Made by a program: the position numbers and the translations under genes. The notes beneath the pieces were generated by a model, which was given only the letters and a program-made list of their open reading frames with translations, was not told the origin of the DNA and made no database searches. 7,626 nt of DNA from SIG480 sp045636165 (GTDB lineage: Bacteria > Bacillota > Clostridia > Oscillospirales > JAAYXM01). Below, piece by piece: positions 1 to 5,859 of the stretch. Numbering within the stretch: the stretch's first letter is position 1; the number at the start of each line of letters is the position of its first letter. The stretch covers positions 1-7,626 of the forward strand of contig JAZTWZ010000113.1 of assembly GCA_045636165.1 (NCBI GenBank), given 5' to 3'.

Positions 1-113
1 CACGATGCGTTTAAAACGCGCGTGACCCCGACCTCACTAAACGAAGCTATAAGTTCGTCGCGGTCTTCGTCAAACGCTTTGTCGTCAAGATGTCCATGAG
101 TATCAAAGTACAT
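1..113 (-). CDS. tatD: TatD-family metal-dependent hydrolase, N-terminal fragment (cut by window edge)
   Basis: Only the first 37 residues are inside the window; the gene runs off the left edge. The visible part starts MYFDTHGHLDDKAFDEDRDE and ends VTRVLNAS. This is the usual TatD N-terminus: a first beta strand carrying the metal-binding D-x-H-x-H motif (D4, H6, H8), then the acidic DDKAFDEDRDE stretch, then the second strand. The family folds as a TIM barrel, and characterised members are Mg-dependent 3'-5' exonucleases or DNases. Most relatives read THAHLD; here the residue between the two histidines is Gly, which leaves the ligands intact. The ATG lies three bases after the stop of the upstream amidohydrolase, and its Shine-Dalgarno (GGAAAGG) lies inside that gene's last codons, so the two are probably translationally coupled. 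The family call is confident; the substrate is unknown. Confidence 0.85.
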   Translation of the reverse strand, partial: MYFDTHGHLDDKAFDEDRDELIASFSEVGVTRVLNAS

Positions 114-116
114 AAA

Positions 117-905
117 TTAAGCCTTTCCGAAAAGTCTTTCAAAGTTTTCAGAGAAAACTTTCCTGTTATCCGAATCTGAAAGCCCGAGCGAGAGAACCTT
201 TTCTATCTCCTCAGCAGGCGTCCACATCGGGTAATCTGTTCCGAACATAAACTGTTCTATGCCAAAACGCGCAATGAGCTTCAGCGCCCCATCCTTATCC
301 AGAACATCAAGTGAGCTTGATGTGTCAAAATAAAGATTTTTGCTTTTCGGATACTCCTCTGCCTCTTTCCACTCGGAATAGCCGCCGAAGTGAGCGCCGA
401 TGCACACGAGGTCAGGAAACTTTTCCATAATCTTTATGAGATGACGCGGACCTGAAAAATCGTATCTGCGATCACCCGTATGAAAAAGCACGGGAAGTTT
501 TTCCCTCTCGAGAACTTTGTATGTAGGAAGCATTTTTTCATCATCAATTTTAAACTTCTGAAAATCAGGATGAAGCTTTATTCCGCGAAGCCCGAGCTTC
601 TTTACTCTCATAATTTCGCGCTCAGGGTCTTCCATATCCTGATGAAGCGTCGCAAAACCCATAAAGCGCGGGTATTGCTTGCATTTTTCGCAGATAAAGT
701 CGTGTATTACCTCAACTTGATGCGGAGTCGTTGCGGTAGAGCAGACAAGCGCTCTCTCAACTCCGGCTTCTTCCATAAGACCGGAGAGCGTGTGCGCCAT
801 TCCGTCATGGTGCATTTTTATATTGTAAAACTCGCCTATCGCTCCGCTTGCCTTAAGCGAAATTTTCTGCGGAAATATATGTGCGTGTGAATCTATAATC
901 TTCAA
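117..905 (-). CDS. Amidohydrolase-family (Amidohydro_2-like) metal-dependent TIM-barrel hydrolase
   Basis: This 262-residue protein of the amidohydrolase superfamily is probably a cytosolic metal-dependent hydrolase or decarboxylase; its substrate cannot be read from the sequence. Visible motifs in barrel order are DSHAH at residues 5-9 (metal ligands H7 and H9), GIKLHPD at 108-114, FHTGD at 141-145 (H142), GAHFGG at 170-175 (H172), and FGTDYP at 221-226 with the catalytic-type Asp D224. The C-terminal helix ENFERLF is typical of the Amidohydro_2 group. There is no signal peptide. I chose a TTG start at 905 (first residues MKIIDSHAH) because GGGAGG lies 11 bases upstream and the protein then begins directly at the first barrel strand. 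The open frame extends further upstream, but only by reading through the end of rpoD in another frame. It follows rpoD by 19 bases and precedes tatD by 3 bases. Its role in a sigma-factor operon is unclear. Confidence 0.85.
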   Translation of the reverse strand: MKIIDSHAHIFPQKISLKASGAIGEFYNIKMHHDGMAHTLSGLMEEAGVERALVCSTATTPHQVEVIHDFICEKCKQYPRFMGFATLHQDMEDPEREIMRVKKLGLRGIKLHPDFQKFKIDDEKMLPTYKVLEREKLPVLFHTGDRRYDFSGPRHLIKIMEKFPDLVCIGAHFGGYSEWKEAEEYPKSKNLYFDTSSSLDVLDKDGALKLIARFGIEQFMFGTDYPMWTPAEEIEKVLSLGLSDSDNRKVFSENFERLFGKA

Positions 906-916
906 AACTGAAAGCG

Positions 917-922
917 CCTCCC
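917..922 (-). promoter_or_regulatory. Shine-Dalgarno for the TTG-started amidohydrolase
   Basis: GGGAGG on the minus strand sits between the rpoD stop and the TTG at 905-903, with 11 bases of spacing. No ATG or GTG in the correct frame lies near it. This site is what decides the short start over the longer open frame that runs into rpoD. Confidence 0.6.
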
Positions 923-924
923 AA

Positions 925-2085
925 TTAATTAAGGAAGTCCTTGAGCATTTTTGATCTGCTCGGGTGGCGGAGCTTTCGAAGAGCCTTCGCCTCAATCTGA
1001 CGGATACGCTCACGGGTAACATTGAACTCACGACCTACTTCCTCGAGAGTTCTTGTCCTGCCGTCTTCAATTCCGAAGCGGAGACGCAAAACCTTCTCCT
1101 CACGCGGTGTAAGAGTTTTTAAAACCTCAACAAGCTGCTCGCGGAGAAGCGCAAATGACGCCGCCTCTGCAGGCTCCTGTGCATCCTCTGCAGGGATGAA
1201 GTCACCAAGGTGGGAATCTTCTTCCTCGCCTATCGGAGTCTCAAGCGAAACAGGCTCCTGTGCAATCTTCAGAATTTCGCGGACTCTTGTAACCGGAATC
1301 TGCATCTCCTCTGCAATTTCCTCAGGTGACGGGTCGTGACCAAGCTCCTGAAGAAGCTGACGGGAAACGCGGATAACCTTGTTTATCGTTTCTACCATGT
1401 GAACAGGGATACGGATGGTTCTCGCCTGGTCAGCGATAGCACGGGTGATTGCCTGACGGATCCACCATGTTGCATAGGTTGAGAACTTATAACCCTTTGT
1501 GTGGTCAAACTTCTCAACAGCCTTGATAAGACCGAGGTTTCCTTCCTGAATAAGGTCAAGGAACAACATTCCGCGACCTACATAACGCTTTGCAATTGAA
1601 ACAACGAGGCGAAGGTTTGCCTCAGCAAGACGCACCTTTGCAAGCTCGTCGCCTGATGCCATACGGTTTGCAAGCTCTACCTCCTCTTCTGACGAGAGAA
1701 GGTCAACCTTTCCTATTTCCTTCAAGTAAATACGAACATGGTCGTCAATCGAGAGACCTTCCATAAGAGCTGCCGAGTCTGCAAGCTCTTCCTCCGGAAT
1801 CTCCTCAACATCGTCAAGATTCTCCGGAACATCGTCAAGAAGCTCATCCTCGGGCGGAAGCTCTGCGATGAACTCCTCAAGCGGCAAATCTATGCCGTGG
1901 TTTTCAAGCGCATCATAGAGCTTTTCGATTTCGTCGGAATTCATCTCAAGCTCTTCTGCTACTGCAGAGAGTTCTTTCTGAGAAAGCTTTCCCTTTTTCT
2001 TTCCCGTTTCGATGAGGTCACGGATAATCTGCTTTTTTTCCTCAATTGTTATTACTCTTTCGTTCTTTTCGTTTTCCATTGCCAT
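925..2085 (-). CDS. rpoD: RNA polymerase primary sigma factor (RpoD/SigA)
   Basis: This is the housekeeping sigma-70 factor that directs RNA polymerase to -10/-35 promoters. Its 386 residues fit the shorter SigA form of Firmicutes, without the long non-conserved insert of the E. coli protein. A region 1.1-like helical segment spans about 15-65, followed by a very acidic linker (70-105). Region 1.2 is around 113-142 (DDHVRIYLKEIG). Region 2 is about 155-235, with the core-binding and -10-recognition part containing DLIQEGNLGLIKAVEKFD and YATWWIRQAITRAI. Region 3 is about 236-312, and region 4 about 313-386, with the -35-binding helix-turn-helix TLEEVGREFNVTRERIRQIE (347-366). The ATG lies two bases after the dnaG stop and is preceded by GAAGGGG at 8-base spacing. 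A second in-frame ATG two codons later is possible. Nothing appears degenerate. Confidence 0.98.
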   Translation of the reverse strand: MAMENEKNERVITIEEKKQIIRDLIETGKKKGKLSQKELSAVAEELEMNSDEIEKLYDALENHGIDLPLEEFIAELPPEDELLDDVPENLDDVEEIPEEELADSAALMEGLSIDDHVRIYLKEIGKVDLLSSEEEVELANRMASGDELAKVRLAEANLRLVVSIAKRYVGRGMLFLDLIQEGNLGLIKAVEKFDHTKGYKFSTYATWWIRQAITRAIADQARTIRIPVHMVETINKVIRVSRQLLQELGHDPSPEEIAEEMQIPVTRVREILKIAQEPVSLETPIGEEEDSHLGDFIPAEDAQEPAEAASFALLREQLVEVLKTLTPREEKVLRLRFGIEDGRTRTLEEVGREFNVTRERIRQIEAKALRKLRHPSRSKMLKDFLN

Positions 2086-2087
2086 TT

Positions 2088-3833
2088 TTATATCCCCTTC
2101 TTTTTTCTGTAGAATTCGGTTGCCGCAAGGAGCGCATTGTCATCGTCCGCCCCCTGAGCCTTCATATATTCTTGCCTTATTATGTCAATATAATCACTGA
2201 GCGCGTCTTTTCCGACCTCGCGCCGTCTTGCAAAGACTGCTGCGATATGCGCCGCTTCTTCTTCATTCATATTTGCCGAAATCGTCCGCATATCAGTCTC
2301 AATGCCTCGCGCTCGTGCTTCGTTTGAAACGATGTCAAACGCCCGTCCGAGAAGCTCGGATGAAAACATCTTACCCGAAATCTGCTCGGTCGCCTGAATG
2401 CAAAGCTTCACATCCGATGCACAGAGTGCGAGAAGTCCCTCTTCCGCAACGGCAGACCGCGGATTCTGATATCGTGATGCCTTATCGCGCGGCATAAGGT
2501 TTCCGATTGGGTCAAGAACCTTTCTTTCCTCTTCCTTTTTCTTTTCGCGAAGAAGCTTTTTCCGCTCTCTTTCCGCTTCGCGAAGGATAGCATCCTGCGT
2601 GACTCCCGTTTCCTTTGAAATTCTTCCGGCGTATATTTCCCTCTCAAACTCGCTCGACATCTTTGCAAGCTGGGAAACCGCCTCTTTTATATACAGAACT
2701 CTCTGCTTGTCATCAGAAAGGTCGTATGCTTGCTTCGTATTTCCAAGTCTGTATTCAGCCGCAGGAAGAGCCTTCTCAATCAGAGTTTCAAAACTCTCTC
2801 TGCCGAATTTCTTGATAAACTCGTCAGGGTCTTTCGCGCCGGACATTGTAAGAATTCTTACATCCACCCCCGCTTTTTTGAGAATGTCGATTGCCCGTTC
2901 CGTTGCAGCACGCCCTGCCTTATCCGAGTCATAAGATATTATAACCCGATTTTTGTATTTTGAAATCAGATGCGCCTGCTCATCGGTAAGGGATGTTCCG
3001 AGCGACGCTACTGCCGAGTCAAAACCTGCCTGATGAAGCGCTATGACATCCATATATCCTTCTGCGAGGATGAAATACTCTGCCTTGCTCTGTTTTGCAA
3101 TATTCATCGCATAGAGGTTTTTTCTCTTGTTGAAAACTTCAGACTCGGGAGAGTTTAAGTATTTTGGCTCGCCCTCGCCCATTATTCTTCCGCCAAATCC
3201 GATTACAACGCCCCTCGCATCAATTATCGGAAACATTGCGCGGTCGCGGAAGCGGTCATAAATCTTTCCGTTCTTACCTGCGGTCACAAGACCTGCGGCA
3301 AGAAGCTCAGATTTCGTATATCCTTTTGAGGTAAGCTCCACGAGAAGCCCGTCCCAGCCATTTGGAGACGCTCCAAGCCCGAAGCGCGTTATAACGGCAG
3401 GCGAAAGTCCTCTTCCGAGGAGATAATTTCTCGCTTTTTCTCCCTCTTCGCTCTTAAGCTTTTCGTGGAAGAATCTCGCGGCATCGCGGCAAGCCTCCTG
3501 ACCCCGTCTGCGCTTTGAACGCTCGTTTTCGCCGTATGACGACTCAGGAACCTGCAAACCCGCCCAGCCTGCGAGCTTTTCAACCGCCTCGGCAAAGTCT
3601 ATATTTTCAATCTTCATAACAAAGGTTATTACATCCCCTCCGACACCGCAGCCGAAACAATGGAAAAACTGCTTGTCCGAGGAAACGGAAAACGACGGCG
3701 TTTTCTCGTTATGGAACGGACACAGACCGAGATATCCCGAACCGCGCCGCGAAAGATTTACATATCTCGAAACAACGGAGACGATATCGTTTCTTGCAAC
3801 GAGCTCGTCCATAAATTCTCTCGGAAACGCCAC
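2088..3833 (-). CDS. dnaG: DNA primase DnaG
   Basis: DnaG synthesises RNA primers at the replication fork and docks on the DnaB-type replicative helicase. From the chosen start the protein has 581 residues, normal for a Firmicute primase. The N-terminal CHC2 zinc-binding domain has ligands C38, H41, C59 and C62 (CPFH and CFGC). The catalytic core follows, with the basic RFRDRAMFPI segment (194-203). The TOPRIM domain shows the EGYMD glutamate at E258 and the acidic pair in YDSDKAGRAA (D302, D304). After a highly charged helical linker (about 418-440), the C-terminal 460-581 segment fits the helicase-binding domain. I chose the GTG at 3833 because it yields the family-typical beginning MAFPREFMDELVARNDIV and has a purine-rich Shine-Dalgarno. 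An ATG at 3893 would add 20 residues translated from a repeat-like intergenic element. The gene follows dgt by 63 bases and precedes rpoD by 2 bases. Confidence 0.97.
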   Translation of the reverse strand: MAFPREFMDELVARNDIVSVVSRYVNLSRRGSGYLGLCPFHNEKTPSFSVSSDKQFFHCFGCGVGGDVITFVMKIENIDFAEAVEKLAGWAGLQVPESSYGENERSKRRRGQEACRDAARFFHEKLKSEEGEKARNYLLGRGLSPAVITRFGLGASPNGWDGLLVELTSKGYTKSELLAAGLVTAGKNGKIYDRFRDRAMFPIIDARGVVIGFGGRIMGEGEPKYLNSPESEVFNKRKNLYAMNIAKQSKAEYFILAEGYMDVIALHQAGFDSAVASLGTSLTDEQAHLISKYKNRVIISYDSDKAGRAATERAIDILKKAGVDVRILTMSGAKDPDEFIKKFGRESFETLIEKALPAAEYRLGNTKQAYDLSDDKQRVLYIKEAVSQLAKMSSEFEREIYAGRISKETGVTQDAILREAERERKKLLREKKKEEERKVLDPIGNLMPRDKASRYQNPRSAVAEEGLLALCASDVKLCIQATEQISGKMFSSELLGRAFDIVSNEARARGIETDMRTISANMNEEEAAHIAAVFARRREVGKDALSDYIDIIRQEYMKAQGADDDNALLAATEFYRKKKGI

Positions 3834-3841
3834 TGTTTTCA

Positions 3842-3850
3842 CTTCCCTTC
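3842..3850 (-). promoter_or_regulatory. Shine-Dalgarno supporting the GTG start of dnaG
   Basis: The minus strand reads GAAGGGAAG, then TGAAAACA and the GTG at 3833-3831. The GTG encoded at the end of this purine run (VKTVAF) is too close to GAAGGG to be used well. The next GTG, nine bases later, has sensible spacing and gives the conserved primase N-terminus. Confidence 0.55.
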
Positions 3851-3852
3851 TG

Positions 3853-3900
3853 TTAAGGCTTACTCTTAAGCCGAGAGGGACAGTCCCCCTCAAGCCTTAA
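3853..3900. repeat. Structured inverted-repeat element in the dgt-dnaG gap
   Basis: A perfect 9-base inverted repeat (TTAAGGCTT at 3853-3861, AAGCCTTAA at 3892-3900) encloses 30 bases. Inside are GGGAC-A-GTCCC (3877-3887) and, on the minus strand, GGCTTA-AGAG-TAAGCC (3872-3857), a tight 6-bp tetraloop hairpin. The outer and inner hairpins both need the AAGCC at 3857-3861, so in RNA they exclude each other. The element covers the dgt stop codon and ends just before the dnaG Shine-Dalgarno. It is not followed by a U-tract, so it does not look like a standard terminator. It could be a REP-like dispersed repeat, an RNA processing site or a translational control element; the sequence alone does not decide. 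Confidence 0.6.
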
Positions 3901-4901
3901 ATGTGTCCCCACGAAACGGGGAGGAATATTTCGCTGTATGTACCCAGCGCGTATCTGTCAGACATACACGCGATGAGGTCGCAAACGGCGGTAATCTCGC
4001 CGTCTTCCTCTGCTATTATCTGATACTCCTTCGGGAGTCTTGCAATATCACTTATGTAATATTCAAAAAGACGCCTTATTACATCGCGCACTTTTTCTTC
4101 CTGATGAAGCGCAAACGGCGCACGGTAAACTCTCTCGAACATGAACTTGCGAAGCCCCATCATCGCAGAGTAAATCTCGTCGGACATACAAATCTCGTTT
4201 TTGCCCGTACTCTCGCGGATGGTATCCATAACAAGCGAGTTTATACGCTTGCTCGGGCGGTCGCCCAGAAGCTGGCGATATTCCTTCGGAATCTCTGCCT
4301 CGCTTAAAATACCTGCGCGTATGGAATCGTCTATATCGTGATTTATGTAAGCTATTCTGTCGGCAAGAGCGACAACTCTGCCCTCAAGCGTTTTAGCTCT
4401 TCCCTCGCCCGAGTGGCAGGCGATACCGTCAATTACCTCACGGGTAAGGTTTAACCCCTTTCCCTGATGCTCAATCTTTTCAACTACGCGAACGCTCTGG
4501 AGGTTGTGCGAAAACTCGCCGTCGGTAAGAGCCGCAAGCTCACGCTCGCCTCCGTGACCGAACGGGGTGTGACCGAGGTCGTGACCCATCGCAATCGCTT
4601 CACAGAGACCTTCATTCAAAGAAAGCGCACGCGCAATCGTCCTCGCGATTCCCGAAACCTCAAGAGTGTGTGTAAGTCGGGTTCTGTAATGGTCGCCCTC
4701 GGGAGATATGAAAACCTGTGTTTTATCCTTCAGGCGGCGGAATGATTTTGAATGAATAATTCTGTCGCGGTCGCGCATAAAGCAGGTACGGACTTCACAC
4801 TCCGTCTCTTCTCTCGCTCTTCCGAGACTCTCTGACGAAAGACACGCAAACGGCGAAAACTCGCGCTTTTCTCTTGCTTCTTCGCTCTGTCGCATATTCA
4901 T
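3897..4901 (-). CDS. dgt: Deoxyguanosinetriphosphate triphosphohydrolase-like HD protein
   Basis: This HD-superfamily dNTP triphosphohydrolase removes triphosphate from deoxynucleotides (classically dGTP) and so affects the dNTP pool. It has 334 residues from the ATG at 4901, the usual length of the dGTPase-like type found beside dnaG in Firmicutes. The N-terminus carries RDRDRIIHSKSFRRLKDKTQ (43-62), a family signature. Metal ligands are visible as H78 (RLTHTLEV), H107-D108 (GHDLGHTPFGH) and D181 (ALADRIAY), with SHNLQSVRV at 131-139. The C-terminus ends FLPVSWGHI. The usual terminal motif appears to finish at the Trp, and GHI plus the stop are encoded in the first bases of a repeat-like element. 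A GTG one codon upstream (4904) is an alternative start. It heads the dgt-dnaG-rpoD operon. The exact dNTP preference is not readable. Confidence 0.93.
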   Translation of the reverse strand: MNMRQSEEAREKREFSPFACLSSESLGRAREETECEVRTCFMRDRDRIIHSKSFRRLKDKTQVFISPEGDHYRTRLTHTLEVSGIARTIARALSLNEGLCEAIAMGHDLGHTPFGHGGERELAALTDGEFSHNLQSVRVVEKIEHQGKGLNLTREVIDGIACHSGEGRAKTLEGRVVALADRIAYINHDIDDSIRAGILSEAEIPKEYRQLLGDRPSKRINSLVMDTIRESTGKNEICMSDEIYSAMMGLRKFMFERVYRAPFALHQEEKVRDVIRRLFEYYISDIARLPKEYQIIAEEDGEITAVCDLIACMSDRYALGTYSEIFLPVSWGHI

Positions 4902-4906
4902 CACAT

Positions 4907-4914
4907 ATCACCTC
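4907..4914 (-). promoter_or_regulatory. Strong Shine-Dalgarno of dgt
   Basis: GAGGTGAT is an eight-base match to the canonical complement of the 16S rRNA 3' end. GAGG lies 9 bases before the ATG at 4901 and 6 bases before the alternative GTG at 4904. I prefer the ATG; the two differ by one residue. Confidence 0.7.
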
Positions 4915-4970
4915 ATATATTCTATATACGCCAAAAACTCCGTTTTCCCTTTTTTTCGAAGAAAATTTTT

Positions 4971-4996
4971 AAAGCTACCGAAATTTCGGTAGCTTT
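4971..4996. terminator. Palindromic intrinsic terminator after the pyridoxal kinase gene
   Basis: A 26-base perfect palindrome (AAAGCTACCG, AAATTT, CGGTAGCTTT) lies 6 bases after the kinase stop codon. As RNA it gives a GC-containing 10-bp stem closed by the A/U-rich centre. On the minus strand, the direction of the genes, it is followed by TTTAAAAATTTTC, a broken U-tract. On the plus strand the tail is TTTTCTTCTTT. It probably ends the trpB2-kinase unit, but the interrupted U-tract suggests partial read-through into dgt. Confidence 0.75.
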
Positions 4997-5002
4997 TCTT
5001 CT

Positions 5003-5836
5003 TTAAAGTTTCTTTAAAAACGGTTCAAACGCGATGCCGTCAACTTTTGAAACGCCGAGCTTTTCGGAATATTCCGCCGCACGGAGAATGAAGTCGGACG
5101 CGCCTGCGACCGCCGACCTAAGGTCTTTTCCCTTCATCACATATCCAAAAAGAATCGACGCGAAGAGATCCCCCGTTCCGCAGAACTGACCTGCAACGCA
5201 TTTTGACGAGGTCGTAAATATCTCATCCGCAACACTGTCGCACACGACATTTGAAACCGTGTCGTCCTTATAAACGCCCGTTATTATTACGCGTGATGCC
5301 CCCATCTGGGTAAGGTGGAGTGCGAGAGCTCCAATGCGGTCGATATCCGCATCCTTCATCTCCTCATAATCTACACCTGCAAGGAAGCACGCCTCAGTCA
5401 GATTCGGAGTTATTATATCCGCTTCCGAAATAAGCTCGCGCATCTTTCTGACGATACCGTCGGTGCAAGTCGGGTATAGCTTACCGTCGTCGCCCATGGC
5501 AGGGTCAACAAAGAGGAATGTGTTCTCTTTTCGGCTTTTCTTTATGAAGTCGGCGATTATGTCCGCCTGATACTCACTTCCCAAAAAGCCTGAGTATATT
5601 CCGTCGTAGGAAAGACCGAGCTTTTCCCACGCGGAGAAGTATTCCCCCATACCTCCCGTGAGGTCGGAGAAATAATATTCCGAAAAGCCAGTATGGTTTG
5701 AAAGCACCGCCGTCGGAACGGCAAGCACCCTCACGCCAATCGCGCTCATAACGGGAATCGTTACATTGAGCGCACATCTTCCGAAACCCGACAAGTCGTT
5801 TATGACTGCACAGGTCTTGAGCGTTTCTGTTTTCAT
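5003..5836 (-). CDS. pdxK: Pyridoxal/pyridoxamine kinase (PdxK/PdxY-type, ribokinase fold)
   Basis: This enzyme phosphorylates pyridoxal, pyridoxine or pyridoxamine with ATP in the B6 salvage route, giving PLP or its precursors. Its 277 residues are normal for the family. Visible family features are VINDLSGFGRCALNVTIPV (11-29), PTAVLSNHTGF (41-51, vitamin-binding side), DPAMGDDGKLY (111-121), TPNLTEA (143-149), and the anion-hole/catalytic loop CGTGDLFAS (219-227) with base D223. It lacks the features of ThiD-type HMP kinases and fits the PdxK/PdxY branch better, though the exact vitamer preference is open. GGAG lies 9 bases upstream of the ATG. It follows trpB2 by 23 bases with no terminator between, so it should share the Trp T-box. 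This is logical, since the neighbouring enzyme needs PLP. Confidence in family is high; the choice of gene symbol is less certain. Confidence 0.9.
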   Translation of the reverse strand: MKTETLKTCAVINDLSGFGRCALNVTIPVMSAIGVRVLAVPTAVLSNHTGFSEYYFSDLTGGMGEYFSAWEKLGLSYDGIYSGFLGSEYQADIIADFIKKSRKENTFLFVDPAMGDDGKLYPTCTDGIVRKMRELISEADIITPNLTEACFLAGVDYEEMKDADIDRIGALALHLTQMGASRVIITGVYKDDTVSNVVCDSVADEIFTTSSKCVAGQFCGTGDLFASILFGYVMKGKDLRSAVAGASDFILRAAEYSEKLGVSKVDGIAFEPFLKKL

Positions 5837-5859
5837 CTGTCGGGTCTCCTTTCGTGATA

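Noticed and set aside
906..1031. A 42-codon upstream extension of the amidohydrolase into rpoD
   Set aside because: It overlaps the conserved region 4 of rpoD in another frame, and its residues do not resemble the family. The TTG with GGGAGG gives a start directly at the first barrel strand.
3834..3893. A 20-codon in-frame extension of dnaG starting at the ATG at 3893
   Set aside because: It is translated from the inverted-repeat element, and the conserved primase N-terminus begins at the GTG at 3833.
480..4745. Plus-strand open frames of 60-136 codons across the operon
   Set aside because: All lie antisense to conserved minus-strand genes with clear motifs, lack family features themselves, and are composition shadows.
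4917..4928. TATATAGAAT-like -10 candidate before dgt
   Set aside because: A start site from it would fall in or next to the dgt Shine-Dalgarno (4907-4914), and no -35 hexamer is present at proper spacing.
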